Counted from the stretch's first letter, positions 19,348 through 28,909 are shown. The stretch: DNA of 64,000 nt from Peteryoungia aggregata LMG 23059 (GCF_030814435.1 NZ_JAUSUW010000009.1:1-64000), one strand, 5' to 3'. A program made the numbers and translations. The notes: a model not told the origin generated them from the letters alone.

Positions 19348-20339
19348 CGATAGCTATGCGGGACCCCGAAACGCCAGACGTCCTCGACCATTTCCAGGCG
19401 AACGGCTATTCCCCCTACCTGTTCTTCGACAGCGAGGAATGGGCTCATTTCCGCGCCGATACGCCGCTGACACTGACGGCCGACGAAGTGCACCGGCTGC
19501 GCTCGATCGACGACCCGATCGATCTCGATGAAGTCAGGCGCATCTATCTTTCGTTGTCGCGCCTCCTGTCGTCGCATGTCGAGTCTTCGCAACTCTTGTT
19601 CGAGCAGCGCAACCGTTTTTTGAGCATGTCGGATGTCTTCAAGACCCCGTTCGTGATCGGCATTGCCGGCTCTGTGGCCGTCGGCAAGTCGACGACGGCG
19701 CGTATCCTGAAGGAACTGCTCGCCCGCTGGCCCTCGAGCCCCAAGGTCGATCTCGTGACGACCGACGGCTTCCTGTACCCGAATGCGCATCTGGTGAAGA
19801 ACGGCATCCTGAACCGGAAGGGTTTCCCAGAAAGCTACGACATCGGCGCGCTTCTGCGCTTCCTGTCGGCGATCAAGGCGGGGCTGCCGAACGTCAAGGC
19901 GCCCAGCTATTCGCACCTGACCTATGACGTGTTGCCAAACGAGCACCGGGTGATCGACAGGCCTGATATCCTGATCTTCGAAGGGATCAATGTCTTGCAG
20001 TCGCGCAACCTGCCGGCCGACGGCAAGATTGTGCCGATGGTCTCGGACTTCTTCGACTTCTCGATCTATATCGACGCCGACGAGAACGCGATCCATCGCT
20101 GGTATGTCGATCGCTTCATGAAGCTACGGCAGACGGCGTTCCGTGATCCGAGCTCCTACTTCCATCGCTATGCGACGATCAGCGAGGACGAGGCCAAGGA
20201 GATCGCCGAAGGGCTCTGGGCGAATATCAACCTTAAGAATCTCAGGGAAAACATTCTGCCGACCCGCCCGCGTGCCGATCTGATCCTGCGCAAGGGTGAT
20301 AATCACCTCGTTGAGACGGTGGCGCTCAGAAAATTGTAG
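19344..20339 (+). CDS. coaA: Type I pantothenate kinase
   Basis: A 331-residue pantothenate kinase, the first step of coenzyme A synthesis. The P-loop GSVAVGKST is at 109-117, followed by the family blocks [17 protein letters not shown] and FEGINVLQ. The ATGA overlap with hisE suggests translational coupling to the histidine operon, a conserved rhizobial arrangement rather than a functional link. It is convergent with alkB, with 15 bases between the stops and no evident terminator. Confidence 0.96.
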   Translation: MTIAMRDPETPDVLDHFQANGYSPYLFFDSEEWAHFRADTPLTLTADEVHRLRSIDDPIDLDEVRRIYLSLSRLLSSHVESSQLLFEQRNRFLSMSDVFKTPFVIGIAGSVAVGKSTTARILKELLARWPSSPKVDLVTTDGFLYPNAHLVKNGILNRKGFPESYDIGALLRFLSAIKAGLPNVKAPSYSHLTYDVLPNEHRVIDRPDILIFEGINVLQSRNLPADGKIVPMVSDFFDFSIYIDADENAIHRWYVDRFMKLRQTAFRDPSSYFHRYATISEDEAKEIAEGLWANINLKNLRENILPTRPRADLILRKGDNHLVETVALRKL

Positions 20340-20354
20340 GCGATAGATCGTCGG

Positions 20355-20990
20355 CTATGGATTGACGCGGCGGAGCGTCAGGTTGATGCGTCCGCCGGAT
20401 TTCAAAAGGGTCGAGGTCCCGGGATAGATGCGGTCCACCCCGTGGAAGCACAAACGACCTTCGCCGCCGAGAAGGAAGACATCGCCGCTTTCCAGTTTCA
20501 GGGATTTGGTACGATCGGTCCGCGCCAACCCTCCGATCCTGAACAGGCAGGTATCTCCGAGAGAGATGGATAGCACAGGGGCCGAGAAGTCGGTTTCGTC
20601 GCGATCCTGGTGCAGGCCCATCTTAGCGTCATCGGTATAGAAATTGACGAGGCATGCTTCGGGATCTCTAGGATGGCCCGATAGCTCCCGCCAGAGATCG
20701 AGCAGTACTTCGGGGATATCGGGCCAGGGCTTGCCGGTGACCGGATGGGTCGGCTGATAGCGATAGCCGCGCTCCTTGTCGGTGACCCAGCCAAGCGGCC
20801 CGCAATTGGTCATGCGCACAGACATCGGACGGCCAGAGCCGGGCATCACGGGCACATAGAGCGGCGCCTCGGCCACCACGCCCCGGATTATTTCTACGAG
20901 GTTCTCCTGCTCCGCACGCGACAGGCGGCCCGGCAGATAGCGAAGACCGGATTGGAGGCTGATTTCGGCTGTCGCTGCGGCCATGGTCAT
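20355..20990 (-). CDS. alkB: Alpha-ketoglutarate-dependent DNA repair dioxygenase AlkB
   Basis: A 211-residue Fe(II)/2-oxoglutarate dioxygenase that removes alkyl groups such as 1-methyladenine and 3-methylcytosine from DNA or RNA. The iron triad is visible: His127 and Asp129 in LHQDRDE, and His183 in LCFHGVDRI. The 2-oxoglutarate-binding arginine is in RINLTLRR. The start overlaps the stop of arfB by four bases, so the two genes form a small leftward operon. Confidence 0.94.
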   Translation of the reverse strand: MTMAAATAEISLQSGLRYLPGRLSRAEQENLVEIIRGVVAEAPLYVPVMPGSGRPMSVRMTNCGPLGWVTDKERGYRYQPTHPVTGKPWPDIPEVLLDLWRELSGHPRDPEACLVNFYTDDAKMGLHQDRDETDFSAPVLSISLGDTCLFRIGGLARTDRTKSLKLESGDVFLLGGEGRLCFHGVDRIYPGTSTLLKSGGRINLTLRRVNP

Positions 20991-21421
20991 TCTCCCATCG
21001 GCTTGCCGCGCATCTTCTTCACATCAGAGCGGCCGGACTTAGCCTTGAGGCGCCGTTCAATCGAGCCCTTGGTCGGCTTGGTCTTCTTGCGGGGCGGCGG
21101 CGGCGGCTTGGCGGCTTCGATCAGCAGCTCCTTGAGGCGCTCGCGCGCATCCTCGCGATTGCGATCCTGGCTGCGGAAGCGGCTCGCCTCAATCATCAGC
21201 ACGCCTTCCTTCGACAGGCGCTTGCCGGCGAGCTTCGCGGCGTTCTGCTTGACTCGGTCGTTCAGCGATGGCGATCCCAGCAGGTTAAAGAAGAGCTGGA
21301 CCGCGGTTGAGACCTTGTTGACGTTCTGCCCACCGGGGCCACCAGCCAGAACAAACTGCTCCGTCAGCTCCCAGCCGGCGATCGTGATGCGGTTGTTGAT
21401 CTCGAGGGGTTCGCTTGCCAT
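20987..21421 (-). CDS. arfB: Alternative ribosome rescue factor ArfB (YaeJ), peptidyl-tRNA hydrolase
   Basis: A 144-residue class-I release-factor-like protein that frees stalled ribosomes. The GGQ motif is at residues 30-32 (LAGGPGGQNVNK), and the C-terminal tail is rich in Lys/Arg (KKTKPTKGSIERRLKAK), as needed to enter the mRNA channel. I chose the ATG at 21421 (MASEPLEINN) since it matches family length; the longer frame from 21499 runs through a hairpin behind pckA. It is coupled to alkB by ATGA overlap. Confidence 0.93.
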   Translation of the reverse strand: MASEPLEINNRITIAGWELTEQFVLAGGPGGQNVNKVSTAVQLFFNLLGSPSLNDRVKQNAAKLAGKRLSKEGVLMIEASRFRSQDRNREDARERLKELLIEAAKPPPPPRKKTKPTKGSIERRLKAKSGRSDVKKMRGKPMGE

Positions 21422-21484
21422 GTCGTCGGTCTCTTTCTCGGCTTCCATATCGGCCGCAAAGACTGCAAAGGCAAGCCGGAAGCA

Positions 21485-21516
21485 GAAGAGGCCCGGCAAA
21501 CATGCCGAGCCTCTTC
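21485..21516 (-). terminator. Candidate terminator after pckA
   Basis: A 14-base-pair stem with one mismatch (21485-21498 with 21503-21516, loop AACA) lies directly downstream of the pckA stop on the minus strand. The T-run after it is short, so efficiency is uncertain. Confidence 0.5.
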
Positions 21517-21536
21517 GTAGTCGTCAAATCAACACA

Positions 21537-23147
21537 TCACTCGGCAGCGAGGCGAATGCCGGGGGCCGCGTCGCGTACCTTGCCGTCGACATGGGCTTCG
21601 AACTTGGCGAAGTTGTCGATGAACATGCCGACCAGCTTCTTGGCCTGGGCGTCGTAGGCGGCACCATCGGCCCAGGTCGAACGCGGATCGAGGATCTTCG
21701 TGTCGACGTCGGCGACAGCGACCGGAACGGCGAAGCCGAAGTTCGTATCGGTGCGCATGTCGACCTTCTTCAGCTCGCCGGTCAGAGCAGCCGTCAGAAG
21801 TGCGCGCGTTGCCTTGATCGGCATGCGGTTGCCGGTGCCGTAGGCGCCGCCGGTCCAGCCGGTATTGACCAGCCAGCAATCGACCTTGTGGCGGGCGATC
21901 AGATCACGCAGCAGGTTGCCGTATTCGGTCGGATGGCGTGGCATGAAAGGTGCGCCGAAGCAGGTCGAGAAGGTCGCTTCCGGTTCGGTCACGCCTTTTT
22001 CCGTGCCGGCGACCTTGGCTGTGTAGCCGGAGAGGAAGTGGTACATGGCCTGTTCCGGCGTCAGCTTGGCGATCGGCGGGAGCACACCGAAGGCATCCGC
22101 CGTCAGCATGATGATCGTCTTCGGATGCGGGGCGATACCGGTCTCCGATGCATTCGGAATGAAATGCAGCGGGTAGGCGCAACGGGTGTTTTCCGTTAGC
22201 GAACCATCGTTGAAGTCGGGAACGCGGGCCTCGTCGAGCACGACGTTTTCAAGCACTGTGCCGAAACGCTTGGTGGTGGCGAAAATTTCCGGTTCGGCTT
22301 CGGCAGAAAGACGGATGGTCTTGGCATAGCAGCCACCTTCGAAGTTGAAGATGCCGTTTTCGCCCCAACCGTGTTCGTCGTCGCCGATCAGGGTGCGATT
22401 CGGATCCGCCGACAGTGTGGTCTTGCCCGTGCCGGAAAGGCCGAAGAAGACTGCGGCGTCGCCATCGGGGCCGACATTGGCAGAGCAATGCATCGGCATG
22501 ACGCCCTTCGACGGCAGCAGGTAGTTGAGGACGGTGAAGACCGACTTCTTCATCTCGCCGGCATAGGACGTGCCGCCGATCAGGACGATGCCCTTGGTCA
22601 GGTCGCAGGCGATGACAGTTTCGGTGCGGCAACCGTGGCGCGCCGGATCGGCGCGGAAGCTCGGCAGATCGATGATCGTCAGCTTGGCCACAAAACCTTC
22701 GAGGGCCGCGCGCTCAGGGCGGATCAGCAGATTGCGGATGAAGAGCGAATGCCAGGCGAATTCGGTCACGACGCGGGTCGGAAGCGCGTTGTCGGCATCG
22801 GCACCGCCGATCAGGTCCTGAACGAAGAGATCCTTGCCTGCAGCATGAGCCAGCATGTCCTGATGCAGCACGGCGAAATGCTCCGGCGACATCGGCTTGT
22901 TGTTGTCCCACCAGATCTGCCCGTCGGTCTTCGCATCGCGAACGACGAACTTGTCCTTGGCAGAGCGACCCGTGTGCTGGCCGGTCAGCGCACGCAATGC
23001 GCCGTCAGCCGTCAGTTCGGCCTCTCCCCGGCGGATGGCTTCCTCATAAAGGGCAGCCTCCAGGAGATTGTAGCGAACGCTGGCGGCCTTTCCCAAGCCG
23101 ATTTCCGCGATCCCCGCAGCCGGGTTCCTCACGCCGAATTCCTCCAT
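21537..23147 (-). CDS. pckA: Phosphoenolpyruvate carboxykinase (ATP)
   Basis: A 536-residue ATP-type PEP carboxykinase converting oxaloacetate to PEP in gluconeogenesis. The kinase-1a loop [16 protein letters not shown] is near 230-245, and the metal-binding block [14 protein letters not shown] and FIPNASETG follow. The ATG at 23147 has AGGAAGG just upstream; an in-frame start at 23219 is less likely. It diverges from chvI. In rhizobia pckA expression responds to carbon source and to ChvI or PckR-type regulators; an AT-rich inverted repeat lies in the shared intergenic region. Confidence 0.97.
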   Translation of the reverse strand: MEEFGVRNPAAGIAEIGLGKAASVRYNLLEAALYEEAIRRGEAELTADGALRALTGQHTGRSAKDKFVVRDAKTDGQIWWDNNKPMSPEHFAVLHQDMLAHAAGKDLFVQDLIGGADADNALPTRVVTEFAWHSLFIRNLLIRPERAALEGFVAKLTIIDLPSFRADPARHGCRTETVIACDLTKGIVLIGGTSYAGEMKKSVFTVLNYLLPSKGVMPMHCSANVGPDGDAAVFFGLSGTGKTTLSADPNRTLIGDDEHGWGENGIFNFEGGCYAKTIRLSAEAEPEIFATTKRFGTVLENVVLDEARVPDFNDGSLTENTRCAYPLHFIPNASETGIAPHPKTIIMLTADAFGVLPPIAKLTPEQAMYHFLSGYTAKVAGTEKGVTEPEATFSTCFGAPFMPRHPTEYGNLLRDLIARHKVDCWLVNTGWTGGAYGTGNRMPIKATRALLTAALTGELKKVDMRTDTNFGFAVPVAVADVDTKILDPRSTWADGAAYDAQAKKLVGMFIDNFAKFEAHVDGKVRDAAPGIRLAAE

Positions 23148-23487
23148 GGTGCGCCTTCCTCTCACATGGGCCTGAACCTTGAATGAGGGAAAACTAAACG
23201 GTGAAGGCTTGAAACGCAAGGTGTCTCGCCAAAAAATATAATGATATCAATTATTTAATCGATTTAAAACGGAAAATGACTATTTTAAATCGTTTAGTTC
23301 TGCTTCCATTCCGCCGTTCTCGCACACTGCTTGCGACAGAAATCTGCGGTTGAACCGCGAATGACGAAGCGCTCCCCTTCCCCTCTGCCACAATTTGTTC
23401 CACCTTTATCCCCATATCGCACTGCCATGGAACCAGAGCTGGGCTGGACGAACCAGGAGCAGCGCAACGATGACGGAGACGTACACT
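23148..23487. promoter_or_regulatory. Divergent pckA/chvI regulatory region
   Basis: A 340-base gene-free region that must hold both promoters. Its most striking element is an AT-rich inverted repeat: CGATTTAAAA at 23260-23269 and TTTTAAATCG at 23283-23292. It extends outward by three more pairs after one mismatch, with a 13-base spacer. An A/T-run and an ATGATATCAATTAT block lie at 23231-23254. The rest, towards chvI, is ordinary mixed sequence with AGGAG at 23454-23459. Confidence 0.6.
23260..23292. repeat. AT-rich inverted repeat, probable operator between pckA and chvI
   Basis: Perfect 10-base arms CGATTTAAAA and TTTTAAATCG are separated by 13 bases. Each arm resembles a LacI-family half-site centred on CG. 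Position, about 113 bases upstream of the pckA start and about 195 upstream of chvI, fits an operator for pckA. The identity of the binding protein (PckR is one possibility) is inference. Confidence 0.55.
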
Positions 23488-24213
23488 ATGCAGACGATCG
23501 CCCTCGTGGATGACGACCGCAACATTCTGACTTCGGTTTCGATTGCACTCGAAGCAGAAGGCTACAAGGTCGAAACCTACACCGATGGCGCCTCGGCTCT
23601 CGACGGTCTTCTCGCCCGTCCGCCGCAGCTGGCCATCTTCGACATCAAGATGCCGCGTATGGACGGCATGGAGCTCCTGCGCCGCCTGCGTCAGAAATCC
23701 GACATTCCGGTGATCTTCCTTACCTCCAAGGACGAGGAGATCGACGAACTCTTTGGCCTGAAGATGGGCGCCGACGACTTTATCACCAAGCCGTTTTCGC
23801 AGCGCCTGCTGGTCGAGCGTGTAAAGGCGATCCTTCGTCGGTCGGCGAGCCGTGAAACGCTGGCGGCCGGTGGCGGCCCTGCCAAGGGAAGCGCAGAGCA
23901 ACAGGCCCGCACGCTGGAGCGTGGCCAGCTCGTCATGGACCAGGAGCGTCATACCTGCACCTGGAAGGGCGATCCGGTGACACTGACCGTGACTGAATTC
24001 CTCATCCTGCAATCGCTGGCGCAGCGCCCCGGCGTTGTGAAGAGCCGTGATGCGCTGATGGATGCGGCCTATGACGAGCAGGTCTATGTCGACGACCGCA
24101 CGATCGACAGCCACATCAAGCGGTTGCGCAAGAAGTTCAAGATGGTCGATACCGACTTCGACATGATTGAAACCCTTTACGGTGTGGGTTACCGGTTCCG
24201 CGAAGCAGCGTGA
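23488..24213 (+). CDS. chvI: Two-component response regulator ChvI
   Basis: A 241-residue OmpR-family regulator, partner of ChvG. The receiver has VDDDRNIL, phosphoacceptor Asp52 in [10 protein letters not shown] and lysine in FITKPFSQ. The C-terminal winged helix shows [18 protein letters not shown] and YGVGYRF. It controls acid response, envelope and virulence or symbiosis genes in rhizobia. I chose the ATG at 23488 because this gives the usual length; an ATG at 23470 adds six residues and has AGGAG upstream, so it remains possible. Confidence 0.97.
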   Translation: MQTIALVDDDRNILTSVSIALEAEGYKVETYTDGASALDGLLARPPQLAIFDIKMPRMDGMELLRRLRQKSDIPVIFLTSKDEEIDELFGLKMGADDFITKPFSQRLLVERVKAILRRSASRETLAAGGGPAKGSAEQQARTLERGQLVMDQERHTCTWKGDPVTLTVTEFLILQSLAQRPGVVKSRDALMDAAYDEQVYVDDRTIDSHIKRLRKKFKMVDTDFDMIETLYGVGYRFREAA

Positions 24214-24281
24214 GATCCGGACTTCCCGGCGGCCGGTAGCGATGGCCCGTCGCACAGGAGAGAAGGGCGAAAGGCAGAGGT

Positions 24282-26063
24282 TTGAGTCAGCAGGTTGACC
24301 AGGGACAGATGGAGGAGCCGGAACCCGGCTCCGAACAGCGACGGCTGTTCTCCCATCCGTTCACCCTGATCCGCCGGATCTTTGGTCACGCGCTCTTCTC
24401 CAGCCTCACGCGCCGGATCGTCTTCTTCAACCTCGCGGCGCTGATCGTACTCGTCGGCGGGATCATGTATCTCAACCAGTTTCGCGAAGGCCTGATCGAC
24501 GCCCGCGTCGAAAGCCTTCTGACCCAGGGGGAGATCATCGCGGCGGCTGTCTCCGCTTCTGCTTCTGTGGACACCAACTCGATCACCATCGACCCTGAGA
24601 AACTTCTCGAACTTCAGGCCGGGCAAAGCATCACTCCGGTCCCAAATGACGAGGACCTGGAATTTCCGATCAATCCGGAACGGGTCGCGCCGGTACTGCG
24701 CCGACTGATCTCGCCGACACGCATCCGGGCCCGCCTTTTCGACGCGGATGCCAATCTTCTGCTCGATTCGCGGCACCTCTATTCTCGTGGCCAGGTGCTG
24801 CGCTTCGACCTGCCTCCCGTGGACAATGACTCCTCCAGCTTCACGGACTGGATTACGCGGATGTTCAATACCATCCTCCAGCCCGGCAACCTGCCGATCT
24901 ATCGTGAGGCGCCGGGTGGCGACGGCTCTATCTATCCGGAGGTGATGAACGCCCTGACCGGCGTGCGCGGTGCCGTGGTGCGGGTGACCGATCAAGGAGA
25001 GCTGATCGTGTCCGTCGCGGTGCCGGTGCAGCGGTCACGAGCGGTGCTCGGCGTCCTCCTGCTTTCCACACAAGCCGGTGATATCGACAAGATCGTGCAT
25101 GCCGAGCGTCTGGCGATCCTGCGTGTGTTCGGGGTCGCCACGCTCGTCAACATCGTCGTTTCGCTGCTGCTCTCTTCAACCATCGCCAATCCCTTGCGCC
25201 GTCTGTCAGCGGCAGCCATCCGCGTCCGAAGAGGCGCAAAGGAGCGTGAGGAAATCCCAGATTTCTCGATCCGGCAGGACGAGATCGGCAATCTGTCTAT
25301 CGCCTTGCGGGAAATGACCACCGCACTCTACGACCGCATTGACGCCATCGAGAGCTTCGCCGCAGACGTGAGCCACGAGCTCAAGAACCCTTTGACATCC
25401 CTTCGCTCGGCCGTGGAAACACTACCCCTTGCCAAGACCGACCAATCGCGGCAACGGCTGATGGATATCATCCAGCACGACGTCAGACGGCTGGACCGCC
25501 TGATCAGCGACATCTCCGACGCCTCACGCCTTGACGCCGAACTGGCACGCTCCGATGCGAAACCGGTCGATCTGCAGATTCTTCTCTCTAGCCTTGTCGA
25601 TATCTCGCGCGAGATCCGAAGCGGCAAGAAGGCCGTGCAGATCGACTGCGTCGTCGATCAAAAGGCTGGGTCGAAACAGGGTTTCACCGTTCAGGGGCAC
25701 GATCTGCGGCTCGGCCAGATCGTCACCAACCTGATCGAGAACGCTCGATCCTTCGTGCCCGAGGATGGTGGACGGATCGTCGTGAAGCTCACCCGAAACC
25801 GTAGTCGATGCCAGATCCAGGTTGAGGACAACGGGCCGGGCATTCAGGCAGAGACCATCGACCGCATCTTCGAACGTTTCTATACAGACCGTCCGGAAGG
25901 CGAAAGCTTCGGCCAGAATTCCGGGCTCGGCCTGTCCATCAGCCGTCAGATTGCCGAAGCTCACGGCGGCACGCTCCGCGCGGAGAACGTGATCGATCCG
26001 GCAAGTGGTCGGGTCAACGGCGCTCGCTTCGTGCTTTCACTGCCCGTCGAGATGGCATCGTGA
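24282..26063 (+). CDS. chvG: Sensor histidine kinase ChvG (ExoS)
   Basis: A 593-residue membrane histidine kinase sensing acidity and envelope state, paired with ChvI. A first membrane helix (IVFFNLAALIVLVGGIMYL) is followed by a large periplasmic domain. A second helix (FGVATLVNIVVSLLLSS) then leads to a HAMP linker. The H-box VSHELKNPLTSL has His365, and the ATPase domain has NLIENA, EDNGPGI and GLGLSI. The apparent start is TTG at 24282 after a purine-rich GGCAGAGG; an ATG at 24309 is an alternative. The gene overlaps hprK by four bases. Confidence 0.96.
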   Translation: MSQQVDQGQMEEPEPGSEQRRLFSHPFTLIRRIFGHALFSSLTRRIVFFNLAALIVLVGGIMYLNQFREGLIDARVESLLTQGEIIAAAVSASASVDTNSITIDPEKLLELQAGQSITPVPNDEDLEFPINPERVAPVLRRLISPTRIRARLFDADANLLLDSRHLYSRGQVLRFDLPPVDNDSSSFTDWITRMFNTILQPGNLPIYREAPGGDGSIYPEVMNALTGVRGAVVRVTDQGELIVSVAVPVQRSRAVLGVLLLSTQAGDIDKIVHAERLAILRVFGVATLVNIVVSLLLSSTIANPLRRLSAAAIRVRRGAKEREEIPDFSIRQDEIGNLSIALREMTTALYDRIDAIESFAADVSHELKNPLTSLRSAVETLPLAKTDQSRQRLMDIIQHDVRRLDRLISDISDASRLDAELARSDAKPVDLQILLSSLVDISREIRSGKKAVQIDCVVDQKAGSKQGFTVQGHDLRLGQIVTNLIENARSFVPEDGGRIVVKLTRNRSRCQIQVEDNGPGIQAETIDRIFERFYTDRPEGESFGQNSGLGLSISRQIAEAHGGTLRAENVIDPASGRVNGARFVLSLPVEMAS

Positions 26064-26521
26064 AGGCGATCGAACACAATATTCACGCCACCGCAATTTC
26101 CGTCGGCGGAACCGGATTGGTGTTTGTGGGGCCATCGGGCAGCGGCAAGTCCGGACTTGCCTTCGATTGCCTTGCCGAAGCACGCCTGCTCGGACTCGCG
26201 GCCGGCCTTGTCGGAGACGATCGGCTTGTCATCTCTGCTGCGGATGGCAGGGTGGTCGCCCGGGGCCCGCTTCCGATACTGGGTATGATTGAGCTGCGAT
26301 ATAGTGGCATTGTTTCCATAGCGCATGTCTCGGAAGCCGAACTGAAATATGCAGTTCGCACGGTGGCTGCCAACGAAAGTGAGCGTCTTCCTGCGAATGA
26401 TGAGCACCATACATTGGCGGACGGGATCGAACTTCCCTTGATTCGGGTCCCACCCTGGAGCCGTTTTCCCCTCAGTCTGATTCTCGCGCGAACTGGCCTC
26501 CTCGACCAGATCGGACGATAG
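26060..26521 (+). CDS. hprK: Truncated HPr kinase/phosphorylase HprK
   Basis: A 153-residue alphaproteobacterial HPr kinase, consisting only of the C-terminal catalytic domain. The P-loop GPSGSGKSG is at residues 24-32, and VGDDRLVIS is the conserved acidic motif. Proteins of full length (about 310 residues) carry an extra N-terminal domain that is normally absent in this group. It starts with GTG overlapping the chvG stop (GTGA), indicating translational coupling of the ChvG/ChvI system to the regulatory phosphotransferase genes. Confidence 0.93.
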   Translation: MKAIEHNIHATAISVGGTGLVFVGPSGSGKSGLAFDCLAEARLLGLAAGLVGDDRLVISAADGRVVARGPLPILGMIELRYSGIVSIAHVSEAELKYAVRTVAANESERLPANDEHHTLADGIELPLIRVPPWSRFPLSLILARTGLLDQIGR

Positions 26522-26635
26522 AAACGCTGTTTTGGCTTGCGCTTCGCGTTCTGATCGACAAGATGGCGAGCCACTGATGGACGAACCGCCGATGGTGAGC
26601 TATCTGGCGAGTGTTGCGCTAAGGGGCAGTAGAGA

Positions 26636-27037
26636 ATGATCGGACTTGTGCTTGTCACACATGGCAAGCTGGCTGAAGAGTTTCACCACGCGGTGGAGCA
26701 TGTCGTAGGCCCACAGAAATTCATCGAGACCGTTTCGATCGGGCCCGAAGATGACATGGACCAGCGCCGGCAGGACATTCTCGATGCAGTGTTGCGCGCG
26801 GATGACGGCCATGGCGTTATCATCCTGACCGACATGTTTGGTGGAACGCCGTCCAATCTTGCAATCTCCGTCATGAACACCGGTCGCATCGAAGTCATCG
26901 CAGGTGTCAACCTGCCGATGCTGATCAAGCTCGCCGGCGTTCGGGGCGATAACAACATGGACCGTGCCCTCGTGGAGGCATCGGAAGCCGGCAGGAAGTA
27001 TATCAACGTCGCAAGTCGCGTGTTGAGCGGGAAGTGA
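26636..27037 (+). CDS. PTS sugar transporter subunit IIA, mannose family (regulatory)
   Basis: A 133-residue EIIA of the mannose type. The phosphorylatable His9 is in LVLVTHGKLAEEF, and FGGTPSNLAI is a family block. No EIIB, EIIC or EIID is nearby, so this is part of an incomplete, regulatory phosphotransferase chain rather than a sugar transporter. It lies between hprK (115-base gap) and the HPr gene (4-base gap). Confidence 0.93.
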   Translation: MIGLVLVTHGKLAEEFHHAVEHVVGPQKFIETVSIGPEDDMDQRRQDILDAVLRADDGHGVIILTDMFGGTPSNLAISVMNTGRIEVIAGVNLPMLIKLAGVRGDNNMDRALVEASEAGRKYINVASRVLSGK

Positions 27038-27041
27038 AGGC

Positions 27042-27320
27042 ATGACGGACGTCATTTCCCGTGATCTCCTGATCATCAACAAACGTGGCCTGCATGCCCG
27101 TGCATCCGCAAAATTCGTGCAAACCGTGGGCGGATTCGATGCAGCTGTCAGCGTCTCGAAAGACGGAACCACCGTCGGCGGGACCTCGATCATGGGTCTG
27201 ATGATGCTGGCCGCGAGCCCGGGTTGCTCGATCAGCGTCACTGCCACGGGAAAGCAGGCCGAAGACGTCATGCAGGCTCTGGTCTCGCTGGTCGCCGATC
27301 GTTTCGGTGAGGAGATGTAA
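27042..27320 (+). CDS. ptsH: Phosphocarrier protein HPr
   Basis: A 92-residue HPr-like phosphocarrier. His18 in KRGLHARAS is the phosphotransfer residue, and Ser49 in GGTSIMGLMM is the regulatory serine that HprK would phosphorylate. It ends the chvI-chvG-hprK-EIIA-HPr set. The chain passes phosphate from EI-Ntr (encoded elsewhere) and is thought to signal nitrogen or carbon state. Confidence 0.95.
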   Translation: MTDVISRDLLIINKRGLHARASAKFVQTVGGFDAAVSVSKDGTTVGGTSIMGLMMLAASPGCSISVTATGKQAEDVMQALVSLVADRFGEEM

Positions 27321-27328
27321 AGCATCGC

Positions 27329-27358
27329 GACATAAAGACATAAAGACTTCTTTATGTC
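27329..27358. promoter_or_regulatory. Palindromic operator upstream of ahcY (SahR-like)
   Basis: A perfect palindrome occupies 27337-27358: half-site GACATAAAGA, two-base centre CT, then the inverted half-site. A further direct copy GACATAAAGA begins at 27329 and overlaps it. The half-site ATAAAGA with inverted partner resembles operators I associate with the ArsR-type S-adenosylhomocysteine regulator SahR in alphaproteobacteria; the assignment is from memory. It lies about 120 bases before the ahcY start, well placed for repression. Confidence 0.7.
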
Positions 27359-27401
27359 AGATTGCGTTATTTGCACTTCCCTGCTAGGAAGATGCGAGCC
27401 T

Positions 27402-27455
27402 CGCAGACAGATCTGCGGGAGAGCCAGCCATTCGTCCGTCCGGAAGGACAGGACG
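27402..27455 (+). promoter_or_regulatory. Structured 5' leader of ahcY with two hairpins
   Basis: Two stable hairpins lie between the operator and the start codon. The first is CGCAGA/TCTGCG with loop CAGA at 27402-27417. The second, at 27433-27455, is a nine-pair stem with a single bulged A and a GGAA tetraloop. Neither has a T-run, so they are not terminators. They could stabilise the leader or be part of a regulatory RNA; I could not match a known riboswitch. Confidence 0.45.
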
Positions 27456-27480
27456 GGCCCTGATCCAGCCGGAGAAACCC

Positions 27481-28878
27481 ATGAGCAAACATGACTACGT
27501 CATCGCCGATATCGGTCTTGCCGATTTCGGCCGCAAGGAAATCAGCATCGCGGAAACCGAAATGCCGGGCCTGATGTCCTGCCGCGAAGAGTTCGGGGCG
27601 ACCAAGCCGCTCAAGGGCGCCCGGATTACCGGCTCGCTGCACATGACGATCCAGACCGCCGTCCTCATTGAGACACTGGTCGCTCTCGGCGCCGACGTGC
27701 GCTGGGCATCCTGCAACATCTTCTCAACCCAGGATCACGCCGCTGCCGCCATCGCTGCCGCCGGCATTCCTGTGTTTGCAGTCAAGGGCGAGTCTCTTAC
27801 CGAATACTGGGACTACACCGACAAGATCTTCCAGTGGGCTGACGGTGGCCTGTCCAACATGATCCTCGACGACGGCGGCGACGCGACAATGTACATCCTG
27901 CTCGGCGCCCGCGCCGAGGCGGGTGAAGACGTTCTTTCCAATCCACAGTCGGAAGAAGAAGAAATCCTGGTCGCGCAGATCAAGAAGCGCCTTGCCGCCT
28001 CTCCGGGCTGGTTCACCAAGCAGCGCGATGCGATCAAGGGCGTCACCGAAGAAACCACCACCGGCGTTCACCGTCTCTATGAACTCGCCAAGAAGGGTCT
28101 CCTCCCCTTCCCGGCCATCAACGTCAACGACTCGGTCACCAAGTCGAAGTTCGACAACAAGTATGGCTGCAAGGAATCGCTCGTTGACGGCATTCGCCGC
28201 GGTACCGACGTGATGATGGCCGGCAAGGTTGCCGTCGTCTGCGGCTACGGCGACGTCGGCAAGGGTTCGGCGGCCTCGCTGCGTGGCGCCGGCGCCCGCG
28301 TCAAGGTGACGGAAGTTGACCCGATCTGCGCCCTCCAGGCCGCCATGGACGGCTTTGAAGTGGTCACGCTCGAAGACGTCGTCTCCTCGGCCGACATCTT
28401 CATCACCACCACCGGCAACAAGGACGTCATCCGCATCGAGCATATGCGCGAGATGAAGGACATGGCGATCGTCGGCAACATCGGCCACTTCGACAACGAG
28501 ATCCAGGTCGCCTCCCTGAAGAACCTGCGTTGGACGAACATCAAGCCGCAGGTGGACATGATCGAGTTCCCGAAGGGCAACCGCATGATCCTGCTCTCGG
28601 AAGGCCGCCTGCTGAACCTCGGCAACGCAACCGGCCATCCGTCCTTCGTCATGTCGGCCTCGTTCACCAACCAGGTCCTCGGCCAGATCGAGCTCTTTGC
28701 GAAGAACGATGAATACAAGCCGGGCGTCTACGTCCTGCCGAAGCACCTCGACGAAAAGGTCGCCCGCCTGCACCTTGAAAAGCTCGGCGTGAAGCTGACG
28801 CAGCTTTCGGACGAACAGGCTGCCTATATCGGTGTCACGACACAGGGTCCTTTCAAGTCGGAACACTACCGCTATTAA
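27481..28878 (+). CDS. ahcY: Adenosylhomocysteinase (S-adenosyl-L-homocysteine hydrolase)
   Basis: A 465-residue NAD-dependent enzyme splitting S-adenosylhomocysteine into adenosine and homocysteine, which relieves inhibition of methyltransferases. The NAD-binding motif [13 protein letters not shown], the substrate block EYWDYTD and the C-terminal FKSEHYRY (Lys/Tyr that reach the neighbouring subunit's NAD) are all present. Length is typical of the proteobacterial form. It has its own operator, a structured leader and a strong terminator, so it is a single-gene unit. Confidence 0.98.
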   Translation: MSKHDYVIADIGLADFGRKEISIAETEMPGLMSCREEFGATKPLKGARITGSLHMTIQTAVLIETLVALGADVRWASCNIFSTQDHAAAAIAAAGIPVFAVKGESLTEYWDYTDKIFQWADGGLSNMILDDGGDATMYILLGARAEAGEDVLSNPQSEEEEILVAQIKKRLAASPGWFTKQRDAIKGVTEETTTGVHRLYELAKKGLLPFPAINVNDSVTKSKFDNKYGCKESLVDGIRRGTDVMMAGKVAVVCGYGDVGKGSAASLRGAGARVKVTEVDPICALQAAMDGFEVVTLEDVVSSADIFITTTGNKDVIRIEHMREMKDMAIVGNIGHFDNEIQVASLKNLRWTNIKPQVDMIEFPKGNRMILLSEGRLLNLGNATGHPSFVMSASFTNQVLGQIELFAKNDEYKPGVYVLPKHLDEKVARLHLEKLGVKLTQLSDEQAAYIGVTTQGPFKSEHYRY

Positions 28879-28909
28879 AAAATAGCTGGATAATATCTAC
28901 ATCTAGTGG

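Noticed and set aside
27361-27480. SAH or SAM riboswitch in the ahcY leader
   Set aside because: The conserved cores I know for the SAH and SAM-II classes are not present; only simple hairpins are visible, so I report the structure without a riboswitch call.
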